64,000 nt of DNA from Carettochelys insculpta (GCF_033958435.1 NC_134150.1:36079501-36143500); one strand, 5' to 3'. Shown: positions 34,821-46,850, numbered from the stretch's first letter. Numbers and translations: made by a program. The notes: generated by a model not told the origin, from the sequence alone.

Positions 34821-35134
34821 CAGGTCTGGCACTCTCTTGTCCAGCAACATTCGTTACCTGGCATGATTTTTAGTTAGCTGAAGGACCACTTGTCATGGAT
34901 GTGGCCAAGTTTCCCATGGTCCCATAAAGTTTGTTTACAACCATGAGTCTTGTCTCTCAGTGTTCTGTGCTGTTATTTAGCTGTAATTTACGCCTAAATG
35001 TCTCCTAAGAGCCCAGTAAGCAGTGCAAGTGTTGGTAATGCTGTTGGACACTATTCACTTCCCGTGGTCTGGCAGATTCTCTCATCTGGCACTGGTCAAG
35101 TCCTGAGGGTGCCGGGTTAGAGAGGTTCAGCCTG
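34821..35134 (+). mobile_element. pogo/Tigger-type MITE, copy C, TSD TA
   Basis: It starts CAGGTCTGGCACTCTCTTG after TA and ends GTTAGAGAGGTTCAGCCTG before TA. The shared middle block CCATAAAGTTTGTTTACA is present. It is the cleanest copy with respect to target site. Confidence 0.82.
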
Positions 35135-35683
35135 TATGTGCTCATTACTGAAGCTATTTATGACAAGCATGCAGACCACCTGTGTTTTCATCATTGGCAG
35201 CTGACTGCTAACAGCAATTGAGCTCCTCGGCCTTTGTCATAGCTGTAATGTGAATTTATGTATATATGTTGAACTGTCCAATAGTAACTGTAGCTTCTGG
35301 GAGGAGGAAGCAGAAATGAGCCAAAAGGGAGAACTGGGGATCAGCATCCTGCACACTGAAAAGCAGTTAATGGCAAGAAATCAACCACCAGGGGCAAAGG
35401 AGCAGTGTTTAGATAATAAATATGTGGGATGCAGGCTCACTGGCAGGGACAGGGCAAGGGAGCAGTTGCCCTGGGGCCTAGCAGTGGTGTGCATTGTGCA
35501 CGTTCTGGCTGGTTCTGAGAGCTGGCGTGTGTGTTTGTGTTGAGGGAGAGGTGCAGCACATTCTGGGTGGAGCTGAAGGCCAGTTGTTTTAGCCCCACCC
35601 CTTCCATATGAGGCTGTGCCCCTTCTGGGAGCATGGAGCCACCCACTGACATTGGCCAAGGGCCCAGCAATTGTGTTGGCTTC

Positions 35684-35792
35684 TGCTAGACGATAGTGAC
35701 TTCCTGTGGTCTGGTAAATTCTCTCATCTAGCACTGGTTAGGTCCTGAGGGTGCCTGGTTAGAGAGATTCAGCCTGTATGTGTTCATCACTG
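35684..35792 (+). repeat. Partial pogo-type MITE 3' end plus shared flank
   Basis: Positions 35684-35776 match the last 90 bp of copy C. The match continues past the terminus: TATGTGTTCATCACTG here and TATGTGCTCATTACTG at 35135-35150. A flank shared beyond the element means a segmental duplication and not an independent insertion. Confidence 0.75.
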
Positions 35793-36334
35793 TTGGCTGC
35801 CCTGATGGGCTGGAACCATAGCTTCATTGGAATCAATGGCAAAATGCTCATTGACTTCATTGGGGCCAGGATTTCACCCAAGGAAGTTGGCAAGAGAATT
35901 CTTATTGATCGAAGATAGAGGAGGCTGTGAAGACAGGGTTTCTTTCCTTCCTTCTCCTTTAAAATATATATATATATTGATGAATTCAGCCAGTGAAAAG
36001 CGAAACCAACTGAATTCCTAAATGAGACATTACACACAGCTGAAGCAAGAGAAAAGCTAGAGAGCACAGAACAAGAGACATATAGCTGTGATGAAGCTAG
36101 AACACAAGCCTTGCACTATCATTTTTTATTTCATGGAGCATGTTCAGGTAATATTTTCTCCCAGCTTGTTAAAGAAACACCAGCACTTTTTTTTTTTTGT
36201 CCTTATCTCGTTCTTTGTCAGGTCTGTGTTTCCACCTGATCACTTTCTTGTCTTTGATCAGGTTGGGGTATTCACATTTAGTATCACTATCTTAGTGAAT
36301 AGTAACAGAGATGGAGCCATCCTAGTCTATATAC
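35793..36334. other. Unassigned intronic DNA
   Basis: It contains a short (AT)n run at 35965-35979. No gene was recognised. Confidence 0.4.
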
Positions 36335-36445
36335 TATCAAAACAAAAAGCAGTCAAGTAGCACTTGAAAGACTAGCAAAATAATTTATTAGGTGAGCTTT
36401 CATGAGACAGACCCACTTCTTCAGACCACAGCTATACCAGTGAAG
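36335..36445 (-). repeat. Short repeat with intact hammerhead-like core
   Basis: It shares AAAACAAAAAGCAGTCAAGT with the palindrome arm at 33658 and is nearly the same subfamily. On the minus strand the core at 36398-36424 has CTGAAGA, GTGGG paired with CTCAT through wobble pairs, and GAAA. Confidence 0.75.
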
Positions 36446-37043
36446 TGCATGTTAGAGCAAGCAGAGAGGTAGGGCCAAGAATCAATAAAGCAAACCAGAG
36501 AAGCATGTGGCCATATCCTATTGACTTCAATACCCTCAAGTATATGTTTAATTTATGCATGTGCTCATATGTTCTGCTGAAATGAGGCATAATTCTCCAG
36601 TGCCTAACATGAAGTTTCAGTGTATTGACTAATATTCCAAACTTTTCTCCAGCTTTAGTAGAGAAGAGGCAAAGTCAGACTCATGTCTTCGATAGGAATG
36701 TGTCCAATATTTATTATCTATTGCCCAGTCTACTAGCTCAATTTTTCCTGCTGTCCTGTAATATCTTATCTGCAAAGATCTTCAGAAGTAATTATACAGA
36801 GGTTGTGGTGACATTCATTCTGATACTTTCTCATTCTCCATCTGTTGTGTCTAATATTCATTCCTGTTCCACTTGGCTTCCATTTCTGTGCTTGCCCGGT
36901 ACCATAAGGAATTTGTAATTTTGTTGCTGGCAGAAGTGAACATAACAGTCTCATTAGTACTATCTTTTATATTTTTCACAATTTCTGTGGTCTCTTATAA
37001 TGTTGATCAGCCTCTTTAAATATGACTTTTTCCCCCTTCTATC
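36446..37043. other. Unassigned intronic DNA
   Basis: No recognised feature. Confidence 0.4.
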
Positions 37044-37165
37044 TAGGTGATGAGCCTTCCAGATCTGAAGAAGTGGGTCGGCTCCGCAAAACCTCATCAC
37101 CTAATAAATTATTTTGTTAGTCTTTAAAGTGCTACATGACAGCTTTTGTATTTTGTGACCATTCG
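37044..37165 (+). repeat. Short repeat with hammerhead-like core, partial
   Basis: CTGAAGA at 37065 and a decayed stem-loop are followed by CAAA in place of GAAA. The 3' part, CATCACCTAATAAATTATT and TTAGTCTTTAAAGTGCTAC, is well preserved. A short inverted AGGTGATGAG precedes it at 37046. Confidence 0.7.
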
Positions 37166-37453
37166 GATCTTTTGGTTGCTATTTTTCTAAAAGTACAAGG
37201 GACCTTGATCCCTGATGGGGGCGTTTGTGTGCCCATAACACAAATAAGAAATAATCACAACAGTCATTTTAAATTGAGTAGAGTTGTTGGGTAATGGGTT
37301 TGATGTATTTGCACAATTTTCTACATAGTACGAAGAGCTTCTGCTAGACTTTGGAGAGAAAAAACTTGTTTAGGTGCAGTTGTAAATGTCACTTTGTAAG
37401 TTAAAATATCATACTTATACCCACCTTTACTTTTGTCTGAATTGCATATCTAG

Positions 37454-38164
37454 TGTGACAAGGTAACGCTGAGAGGGGGTAAGAACAAGAGGGAAAAGGA
37501 AGGCAGGCAAACAAGCAGAGCGTGATCAGCTGGGGAGGAAGCCACCCTGGACCAATTGGTGCCAGCTGGTCCCACTTAAGCCTGCTTTTAAAAGAACCCT
37601 TGCCCAGTAAGCAAGGGAGAAGAGAATTTGAGGAGAGGAGTGAAGTGAAGCACAACACAACACAACACAACACAACACAACACAACACAACACAACACAA
37701 CACAACACAACACAAAGCAAAAAGGAGTTTTCTGGAGGCACCAAGTAAAGGAGAGGAGTGCTCAGCCGCAAGGGGCTAAAGCCCCTGCCCAGGAGGCCTG
37801 AGATGTGGTGTAGGGCCAAGCAGGCTGAATACTCAGGAGCAGCCAAACCAGGAGGGGGAACAGGCTTCTGCTGCTGCTACTGCCACTGCCACTACCTGGG
37901 GAAGGTATGTGGGGGAAGGAATTGTCTGGGGAAGTGGCCCAGGGAAGAGCTGCGGTGCTCATAATGAGGGGAGCCTTCCCCTACCACCAGCAGCCATACA
38001 GAGTCCCTGGGTCAGAACCTGGAACGAGTGGGTGGGCCTCAGGTTCCCCCCAGACCACCATCTCTCCTGCTTTCCCTGTCTCAAGAAGGACAACGGTGTC
38101 CTGGCTGTGGGAGAGTGGACTAAACTGAGGCCTGTAGCCCAGGATTCAGGCCAGCCCTGCCACA
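37454..38164 (+). mobile_element. Solo LTR, 4-bp target duplication CTAG
   Basis: The element begins TGTGACAAGG and ends CCCTGCCACA, the TG...CA form of LTRs, and is flanked by CTAG on both sides (37450-37453 and 38165-38168). At 711 bp it is of LTR size, and no internal gag-pol region is present, so it is best explained as a solo LTR left by recombination. The superfamily (Gypsy or endogenous retrovirus) is undecided. ORFs of 85-110 codons inside it are not coding genes. Confidence 0.8.
37651..37715 (+). repeat. (CACAA)13 microsatellite inside the solo LTR
   Basis: Thirteen perfect pentanucleotide units, 65 bp without interruption. The opposite strand reads GTTGT repeats and gives a spurious Cys/Val frame. 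Confidence 0.95.
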
Positions 38165-38168
38165 CTAG

Positions 38169-38944
38169 GCAATTATATAAAACTTATCTTTTTGCAGTCA
38201 CTCAGTTTTGTATTTGTTTATTTATTTTTTTTAATGTTTGATTTACAGATTTCCCTCTCCCCTTGCTTAAAAATCTCCTGTTGTAAGCAACGTAAATGTG
38301 ACAGGAATACAATTTGACAAATATGTAATAGATGCACTGCCTGTTCCCATAAGAGTTCTGGATACCTGACAAATTATAGCTTTCCTTTTTGAAACCCACA
38401 TTCTGTACAACTCAGCTAACAGGTCTTTGATTTACCATGCTGTTAACAAAAATAATTCTTTTTAGACAGTGGTAGAGAACTGGATTAGCACAATTTACTG
38501 CTTCATCTTAAAATCTATATAAGGTAACTGTTAAAGAGAAGGGACATATTTGTGATTAAGTGGTCCATAGACCTGTTTCTAAGATATCTTTGTTCATTCG
38601 TTATATGTTTTTCTATTAGAAAGCTTTCCCTGAAGAAGTAAACTTGTAATCTCCTAGCGTTTCACTTTTGTTGGCCAGGTTGGCTTATAAATCATTTAGT
38701 TTCAGCACCCACGCTGTACTTGACTGAAAGACAGGTGTATTTCCTGCTTTAAACCATTGATGTTTTTTCCTTGTTATTGTAAACGGGAAATGTTCATGCA
38801 TGCAGCCCTTCTGCCAGGTGGAGCCAGCAGCAGCGAGGCCAGGTTCAATGCTTAGGGGTTCCAGTCTATCCATTCAACATAGAACCCACTCAAGCTAACA
38901 CTTGCTAATCTGTGAAATGGACACACTGCTCTGGCTGCCTCTGA
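38169..38944. other. Unassigned intronic DNA
   Basis: T-rich stretch near 38215-38235; nothing else recognised. Confidence 0.4.
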
Positions 38945-39192
38945 GGCTGTGTCTACGCTCAGGAAAGTAAGTCAATTGCAGATATGCAGTTCTAGCTATG
39001 GCAATTGCATAGATAGAATCGATGTATCTGCAATAGATTTACCTGTCTGTCCTCACTGAAGAAGGTCTGCTGTCCACCTCACTGCCAACCCCTAACAAGT
39101 CAATTTTGCGCATCCCTACCAGCTGTGCAAAACCAAACCTTGGAAGATTGACCCTGAGCAGGTCAGTCTTCTGGGGTAGTGTAGACATAGCC
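38945..39192. mobile_element. PIF/Harbinger-like MITE, TSD TGA
   Basis: Termini GGCTGTGTCTACGCTCAGG and GGGTAGTGTAGACATAGCC, flanked by TGA at 38942-38944 and 39193-39195. The interior (AAGTCAATTGCAGAT, GGAAGATTGACCCTGAGCAGG) relates it to the elements at 46308 and 61190, a subfamily rich in GTCAAT and GATTGAC. Confidence 0.87.
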
Positions 39193-39195
39193 TGA

Positions 39196-40442
39196 GAGTA
39201 AATACTTGCCCACTCACAAGCACAGAGAAGAGTGTGGAAAAGAAAATTTTAATAAAATGAGGGAAGTAATCTAGTATTAATCTGGGAAAACACCACAAAC
39301 AGGGTTCATGAATATCAATGATAAGTAAAAGTTTCATCCACATTGGTGAGGTAATGTCCTTTTCCCCTTAGGTTCTTAAGTCCAGCAACCCAAAAGTCCC
39401 CTTCCCACGTCCAATGCTACTTTCCACTCTGCTCCCAGTTGCAGCCCTTGGTCAGGACAGACTCAGAGTTCAGGCTATGCAGAGAACCTCCCTTCCTGGT
39501 TGAGGAGAGATAAAATACCATCTTACTCCGCTGACTGCTCGCCATCCATCTGCTCGCTACTGCTGCCCTGCTGTCCACTCAGCATGCCTTCTCGCTGCTG
39601 TTGTTCTTCTGAGCCATTCATTGAAGTACCCTCCAGTTAGCATCCGCTGCCATCCACCGGTGACTGTGACCTCTGCACAGCAGCGTCTTAATAATTTTCA
39701 GATCTTTGTCAGGCTGGATAGAAACACTGCCCCATCTCAAGTGATTTCATATCCTAGTGATTTTTCTCTCTTAGCAAGCCGTGCAGAAACAGAGCTGTAC
39801 CACAATTAAAAGCAGAAAGAGGATCTTAATGGTGCCTCTCTGGCTCTATTCTAGCCCCTGCTTAGTAAGGCCCTTTCTGCTAAATGTGAGCATCTTCCTT
39901 TGGAACAGATCCACAATTACAAACAATGGTTAATATATTTAACTACCCCTGCCTTTAATATCAACACAGCTGGAGTTGGGGAATAAAATAAGTTGATTAC
40001 AATGAGCAAAACACCACTCCATCTGCTGAATTTCCAGCAAATCTAAGCAAAGCAGTAGTATCCTGTATTTATATGGACACACCCAGGGTGCCTCCCCACT
40101 TCCAGCTAGAAGTCAAGCAACCATACATACAGACCCTGTTATATTCATTAGCAGTATCTTTCTCAGATGGATTTAAAGGAGATGAAAAAAATCCACAGTG
40201 GAGCTGATTTCAGGAAGTTAAGGTCAGATTCATTATGAGACTACTGTTGTAGTTCTTAGACTGGCATGTGGAGAGGGTAGATGACAGCTACTGGTAGAGA
40301 AAAAAACTGAAAAGAGAGGTATAGCATGTTCACAGTTAGGGAGCTGCTTGTGCACCTTTTCTTGAACAAGATCCTGTATCCCTATGTGCTCAAAAATCCC
40401 CTCATTGATGTCAGAGTGTGGACCTGTTCTCTTTATCAACCC
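39196..40442. other. Unassigned intronic DNA
   Basis: No recognised gene or repeat. Confidence 0.4.
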
Positions 40443-40605
40443 TTAGAATAACAAGGAGTTCTGTAGGACCTTAGAGACTAATGGATTTATTTCGGCACAA
40501 ACTTTCTTGGGTAAAACCATCTCATGAGGTGGAAGCTTATGCCCCAATACATCTGTTGGTCTCTAAAGTGCGACAGGACTCCTCATTGTTTTGTTTACAA
40601 ATACC
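40443..40605. repeat. Short repeat, decayed inverted pair
   Basis: Left arm with GTAGGACCTTAGAGACTAATG and right arm with TCTGTTGGTCTCTAAAGTGCG point towards each other. The hammerhead-like boxes have been lost in both. Confidence 0.65.
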
Positions 40606-42364
40606 CTTCTGAGTCTCTTAGGAAAGTTATCCTCATTCTGTAACACTTTTCATTCAAGGATCTCAAAGCTCTTTAGAAAAACCTGGATTAATTGAGCTGT
40701 ATGGTATCTCTGGGAGGTATGTGAGTATTATTGTTCTCATTTTATAGATGATTAAACTGAAGAGGAGCTAAATGGTTTGCTCTTGATGCCTGCTGGAGTG
40801 AGTAATTCCTAAAGCTGGGAAAATAACCAAGGGGCAAAATCCTGGCCCATTGATGTCAATGGAAGTTTTGCTGTTGCCTTTCATGGGAGCCAAGATTTTA
40901 TCCTGAGATCTGATTTTTCTCAGTCCTGTCACTTCCTGACAACTGTAAACTCTGTAGCTATGGGGGATGTGCAGGGAAGAGAAATAAAACAAAATACTAC
41001 CCAGGCAGGGGCACAAATTATTTAAAATTAGGCATGAAAAAGCCTCATTCACTGTGCATTCTGGTTTGCTTTTGGCTTGATTTCCAATCTTGTTTCCTGT
41101 AAGAGGAGCACCTACTGTGAATAGCTGTTCTTTAATAATAGAATATTACTTTACTGATTAATATTTGTTGGACACTCCATCTAATTGGGGTTCTTCACAG
41201 CTTCTTTAATTACAATAATTTTAGATTTTGCTTAAGCAAATTTTTGCAGATGAGTTCAGTGATGCTTTACAATTTAATTGTATGCAGCAAGTACAGCAGA
41301 TGACTATGGGGAGAGATGAGAACACAGTCCTTCCTGAACCCAAGACACATGTTTCTGAATGATAAGATATGTTAGTATTTTTGTTTCTGAATCAAAAGAT
41401 GTACTACTAAGGATTTACAGGAGCTGGGAACTCGGAAGCGTCAGCCTGGGGAATAGATGTAGTGAACAAGATTAACTCTGGATAAAAAGTAGCTCTATAC
41501 AGTGCAATTCAAGATGTCAGTCTTTACTTACTAATTGAAATTGGAGAGACTGAATTCAAAGACATGGAATGTCAGGCCAGCTTAGGGAAATATCTTTCTG
41601 GACTAGCCACTGTCATGTCAATGTATTGTATGTGATGACCCTGGATTACTTTACTGTTTTGGTTTACTGAATTCTTGTTTTCAGTATAGCTCATTTTAAA
41701 AGCAAAGGGTGAAACACTAAGGAAAAAATTTTAACCCTTGTCATTAATTAAGGTCTAGCCATTATTAATTTATTTCTTTTTAGAGTGCAACACTTAGGCT
41801 TGAAGATTGTGGACCATGTTTTAATACCAAGATTATCTGATGGATACTTGCCATCATGTTTGCATAACATCATTCTGGCTAATCAGCTTACACGGAAGAA
41901 CAATAGCTGGAGTAGAGTATATGTTCATCTTTAGAAGCCTTTTATTGGAGTTTAGCCACTGGGAATAAGATAGAGGAGCTGTTGCCATTTTCACCACCTG
42001 TCTCCTTCCTAAACACCAGGGAAATCACCAGGTATCTGGACACTTTTACCCATTTTTATCCACCAGCTGCCTGTCCTTAATAAATCACTTTATTGAGAAT
42101 ACTGAATATTTTGGGGCAATTAATGGGTGAGATCCATCAGTAAAACAGAGGGTTGCTAGACTGCGCTTGCAGCACAAAGCTCAGTTAATCATACTTTGAA
42201 ACTCTAACCTTTACAATAACAAAGTTTTAATGAGTTATGTAGTCAACATAGTAAGTTACACTCTTGAGTTAGTACCAGCAAGGTGCTGAATGCTCCTGCC
42301 TTGATCCTGAAAGCACGTAAGTATTTGCTTAGCCTTAAATATTTGAATAGGCCTATTGGCTCAT
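40606..42364. other. Unassigned intronic DNA
   Basis: Nothing recognised over 1.8 kb. Confidence 0.45.
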
Positions 42365-42560
42365 AATCTCAGAGGGAGTAGCCATGTTAGTCTGTAGCTT
42401 CACAGAAAGGAAGCAGTCTTGCAGCAGCTTAAAGACTAACAAATTATTTCCTATGCAAGGCACTGCATTTAGCTGTTTGGAATGGAAATCCATCAACTAC
42501 ATGATTGCCTAATAAATAAAACTGTTAGTATTTAAGGTGCTACAGGACTGCTTGCCTATT
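42365..42560. repeat. Short repeat, inverted pair with 3' tail
   Basis: It starts with the inverted tail CAGAGGGAGTAGCCATGTTAG and ends with TTTAAGGTGCTACAGGACTG. The central core region is replaced by unrelated sequence. Confidence 0.6.
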
Positions 42561-42784
42561 GGCTCAATTTATTCTATTTTTAAAAACCTCCAACACCTTT
42601 GTTTCATCTTCACACTTTTTTCTTCAATGGAAAAAGGAGTTCAGCTTCTGAACACTGGTACTTCTCAGTATGTAGTAGACACGGAAACTTGATTTTTTTT
42701 TTCTTTTTTAAAAAAAAGCTTTTTTGTTCTGACATTTGAAAACTGAAACTGCTGTTTTGATTTTGCATAATGCTGATTAATTTC

Positions 42785-42965
42785 AAAGCAACAAGAAGTC
42801 TTCTGGCATCTTATAGACTAACATATTTTTGGAGCATAAAATCTGACAAAATGGGCCTTTGCACACAAAAGCTTATGCTCCAAAACATCTGTTTGTCTGT
42901 AAGGTGCCACAGGACTTATTTTTGGTTTTGAAGACACAGACTAACTCGGCTACCTCTCTGATAAT
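42785..42965. repeat. Short repeat, inverted pair
   Basis: Left arm GGCATCTTATAGACTAACAT and right arm TCTGTTTGTCTGTAAGGTGCC are inverted; the tail GACTAACTCGGCTACCTCTCTG closes it. The core reads CTGACAA...CAAAAGC, decayed at both boxes. Confidence 0.65.
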
Positions 42966-43154
42966 TTCAAAGTGTAATCCTTCGTGTTTCTGGCAGGTTT
43001 CACCCTTCCGAACTGAAATTCTTATTTAAGAGGTGAAAGGATTCTTAAATATGAAATGATTGTATAATTTGTCTGGCTGTATGCTATGTATTACGTTATT
43101 CCCGAATTCAGGTCCAAGCATGAAGCACTGATTAGAAGAACAATTTTTTGGGCT

Positions 43155-43345
43155 GGGGGACACTTTAACATTGTGCATGATCAGAACCCCAATCACTTGC
43201 AAACAGACGCTCCAATAAAGATTGAAGCACTTGAATAATTTTAAATTGCTTTACACTGTGCAAGCTCAGAACCCCAATCACTTCCAGACTGAAGCACTTA
43301 TGGAAAAAAAAATGAAGTGCTCCAGTAATTTTAAATTACTATGTA
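43155..43345 (+). repeat. Two-copy tandem duplication, unit about 83 bp
   Basis: CAGAACCCCAATCACTT occurs at 43183 and 43266 and AATAATTTTAAATT / AGTAATTTTAAATT follow each in the same order. The copies are diverged, so the duplication is old. Confidence 0.75.
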
Positions 43346-44401
43346 CAAAGAAAAGTGCCCTTAAATTATTGGATACTCTAGCATTTTTTTTAAAAGCTTC
43401 CAGGGGAAGAAGTCTAAGGTAAACAGATTTACTTGGTTTTGCGATTCATAATGTACCAAACTCATTTAAAAATTAAACACAACAAACAAAAGAAATTGTC
43501 CTCCTTATTCTTTGTGTTGATAGTTTAGGGCATCCCATCAGCAAATATAAACTCAACAGAGAGAATTGCAAAAGAAGACAGTCCCTGCTTCCCATTTAAG
43601 TCAGGTAAAGTGAACATACAGTCAATCTTCCTTGGGTGAAAACTGCCTGGAAAATTAAAGTGGTTTTTGCTTCTGTTTCAAGAGAGGCCAAAACCAATAC
43701 TGACTCTGACCTGAGCATTGCATATCTATGCTTGCAAGATAGAAAGCTTGATCCTGGAGCGTTTTCAAAGTGGCTGTTTGAAGTCCTGTCTTAATTTCAA
43801 CTAACCAAAGCCTTCTGAGCCCTCAGACCTACATTAAATACAGGTTCAGGCTGCAGACTCTGATCCAAACCATAGGTTTTGCAGCTGTCCACATCTTCAG
43901 ATTTGGTAATAGCTGTTGAAGTGTTTAAAGCAAACTTAGTGAATCTGAAGGAAAATGGAATCTGATACATTTCGTAAAACTTCTGTGTATAGTGTATTGT
44001 TCTCAAATATTGGGGGTTCACAGCAATTTTTCTAGTTCCATAAAATGTTGCTACTTGTTAATTTAAGCTATCATTTAAATGTGGTGGTGGAAGTTGGATT
44101 AAACCATGCTGAAGCTGATGCCCACTAAAGATAAATATAAGTAAAGTCCTGAAAAATCTGTGGATATCTGCTCTATATTCATGGGCATTCACGTCTGTGG
44201 AGGTGAATGCAGATATCTGTAGCTCAATTTTTGCTGATATGGATGTAGATACAAATATTATATCTAGAACTCTGCAAGTTTGTGGGTACCCACCTTGTAT
44301 GTGGGAGTATCTAGGTATTCACAGATGTGGATGTGGATATCAGTGGATCATCTTTGGGGATGTGGATATGCATTTTATATCCATGCAAGGCCCTAAATGT
44401 A
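43346..44401. other. Unassigned intronic DNA
   Basis: The stretch 44160-44400 has a repeated GGATGTGGATAT/GATATGGATGTAGATA vocabulary, a decayed imperfect tandem. No gene recognised. Confidence 0.4.
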
Positions 44402-45346
44402 AGGCCATGTCTATGCTATGGATGTTACTATGGCACAGTTACTATGGCAGTGCTATGATGCGTTAGTGCTATCGTGTGCATACCTTCTAAAGAGAGAGAG
44501 AGAAGGGCTCTTCCAGCTCTGTAGGAGCTTCACCTCCCTGAGCAACAGTAGTTAGGACGATGAAACATTCTCTAGCTGCACAGTTGAGGTTAGCTCTGGC
44601 ACTCAGTGTTTTCAGTTTTTTCACACCCCTGAGTTAATTTAAGTGTATTCAAGGCATAAGAAGGAGTTAAGCTTCTTTTCAGCGTAAGATAACTGAAATA
44701 TTAGGAGCTGCCATCCAAAACATAACCTGCATGAAAGGCCTGTCAGAAACTGAATGTTGTGGATGGAAGGATTCAAAGGGCAATTATTTGATGGCGCTCT
44801 GATTGTCTGAGAAGGAGGAGGCAGGGACAGAGAAGGCAGGAAAAAAACCGAGGAGAGAGCCAGAAAAAGGACTCTAGGTTTTGCCGAGAGAGAGAGAGAG
44901 AGAGCTTCTTTGGGCAGTGTGGACTGGAAAGAGGGTTGTAACTATGAACATTAAACTGCCTATTTGTTTGATTTCTACGGTTTTTAAGGAAACAGGAATT
45001 TGAGTAAATTCAGTCTTATGTCAGTTTTTAACAGAAACAACCCACAGGACCCAAAACTCTGGTTCCCCACTGGGGTTAAAAGGGACAATGTGTTCTGTCA
45101 GTTTAATGCTACCTTTTTCTACACAAACAGTGACCACCTTGGGGCACATCCTTGACAGATTTAAATTAATAATATAATGAGAATTTAAACCAGCCAAAGA
45201 TATTCCCCCTTGTGTCTTTTTAGTAGCTTTTGCCTGGGGCCTCAGTTGGCCAGGGAATAAAAGGTTTAAAATCATATTGCCATCAGTTAGGCCCAAATTT
45301 CTTATAGTTTGTCTTCAATGAATGCTTGTAAAGGGTTAAACCCAGA
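44402..45346. other. Unassigned DNA, possibly retroelement-derived
   Basis: A lone MITE-like terminus AGGCCATGTCTATGCTATGG lies at 44402 without a partner. An (AG)n run is at 44886-44903. The purine-rich 44800-44940 precedes the LTR-like repeat and could be part of it. Confidence 0.35.
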
Positions 45347-45619
45347 GGCTATGTCTACACTAGAAGCATCTGTTGACAGAAGTTCCTGCCAGAAGAGATG
45401 TTCCAACAAAGCTTCTGTCAACAGATGACGTCTGCACATAAAAGTGGATTGATCTTTTGATCCACCCTTTTGACAAAAGCCCACCCCCGCAGAGCGTCTA
45501 CACCGCTTTTTTGTCAGGAGTTTCTGTTGGAAAAAAATGCATTTTGTATGTAGATGATCCACAAGTTTTGTAGGCAAAAACCCGTTTTGTGTACAAAACT
45601 GCCTAATGTAGATGCAACC
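45347..45619. mobile_element. PIF/Harbinger-like MITE (CTGTTGACAG type), TSD AGA
   Basis: Termini GGCTATGTCTACACTAGAAG and CTAATGTAGATGCAACC, flanked by AGA at 45344-45346 and 45620-45622. The interior repeats CTGTTGACAGAAG and its inverse; the same vocabulary occurs at 55608. Confidence 0.85.
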
Positions 45620-45879
45620 AGAGATAGTAGGTTTTCTGTTGGCAAGCAGCCAGGTGAGCTAATAGGAAGAGAAATTTTTTAATTGAAGGAGTTACCTTCT
45701 GAGGGGTCTTTCTTTTTTGTGGCCAGAGTTGGGAGACAGTAATGGTTTAAGTCTGAGCCAGTCTTGGAGGATTTCAGTAAATATCCAGGCCTTGAAAGAA
45801 ATCTGGGCATACAGATGTGTAAATAGAATGAAAATGTTTAGTCAGACATGATCAGGTTATCATTTTATTTTGGGTTTGG

Positions 45880-46850
45880 TGCAGGACTTTGGAAGCTGGC
45901 TGATGCAAATTCCTGTACATTGTAACTTTTAAACTGAATCCCAGGGAAGTAATTCTCTGTATTTTTGTTTTGTTAATAAATCACCTTTTTTTGGCAATGA
46001 TCTGGTTCCTGTGTCCTACAGAAAGGTCTGTGTGTATGTGTAACTGCCCACAGGTGGACTCAAATCTGGGAGCGCTGGAGCTTAGTGCAGGAGCCTCTAC
46101 AGCTCAAACTAAAGGCCAGCTGGAGCTCAGTTTAGGCTATAGAGGACACTTTTATTCTTTCTCTGTGATGTGGTCTAGATACCACTACATTGAATAATTA
46201 ACCACACCTAGGTGAGTGGGGTACCTACGCATGGTTAGACTGAAAGGTCAGTTATCAGAGGCTTGCAGTTTAGTTATCTCCTCTTTTGTTTTGAAGCTCT
46301 CTTCTAGGGGTACGTCTATATATTTACTGGAAGGTTGACCTTGTCAGGGTCGATCTTGCAGGGTTCAATTTCGCACACCTAGCGGGGATGTGCTAAATTG
46401 AACCATTGGAGCTTGACAATTGACCTTGGTATTCCTCATTCTCAGGAAGAGTAAGGGAGGTCCACGGGAGAGTTTCTCCTGTGGACCTCCCGGTGTGAGG
46501 GTGGCTTGAGAAACTGATCTTAGATAAGTCAATTCCAGCTACTGTCATAGCTGGAATTGTGTATTTAAAATTGACTTTCAGGTCTAATCTAAACCTGTCA
46601 TAAGTGAGGATTAAGAGTTTCGGTTACCCCACAGGGAGACATTCCAAGCGTGTCTTCTGGGGTTCTAAAGAGGGGTTTTCTCACTTGGGTGGTGGCAGCT
46701 ACCTGCTAAGGTCAGGGAATCTGTGACCTTAGGAAGCTTTTAAGCAGAAGCCTATAGAAGCAAGATATTTTAAGGTCTCTTGCACCTCCCCTTCTGCACT
46801 TGGAGTGTCAGAGTGGGGAACAGCTTTGACAGAGGTGCTGTGTGTCAGTT
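45880..46850 (+). mobile_element. LTR-like repeat, copy 1, interrupted by a MITE
   Basis: It matches 54030-54515 in several ordered blocks: AACTTTTAAACTGAATCCCAGG, AATAAATCACC-like poly(A) signal region, GACTGAAAGGTCAG, ACCCCACAGGGAGA, GGTCAGGGAATCTGTGACCTT. The order, an AATAAA-like signal in the middle and the absence of coding frames suggest an LTR. No complete flanks or TSD were seen, so the class is inferred. Confidence 0.55.
46308..46600. mobile_element. PIF/Harbinger-like MITE nested in the LTR-like repeat
   Basis: The ends GGGTACGTCTATATATTTAC and TCTAATCTAAACCTGTC are degraded versions of the common terminus. A strong internal hairpin pairs GGGAGGTCCACGGGAGA with TCTCCTGTGGACCTCCC at 46450-46490, also seen in related form at 61328-61362. 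Boundaries are approximate. Confidence 0.65.

Noticed and set aside
37401..37846. Cys/Val-rich and Gln/His-rich frames across the pentanucleotide tract
   Set aside because: They are readings of the (CACAA)13 microsatellite inside a solo LTR.
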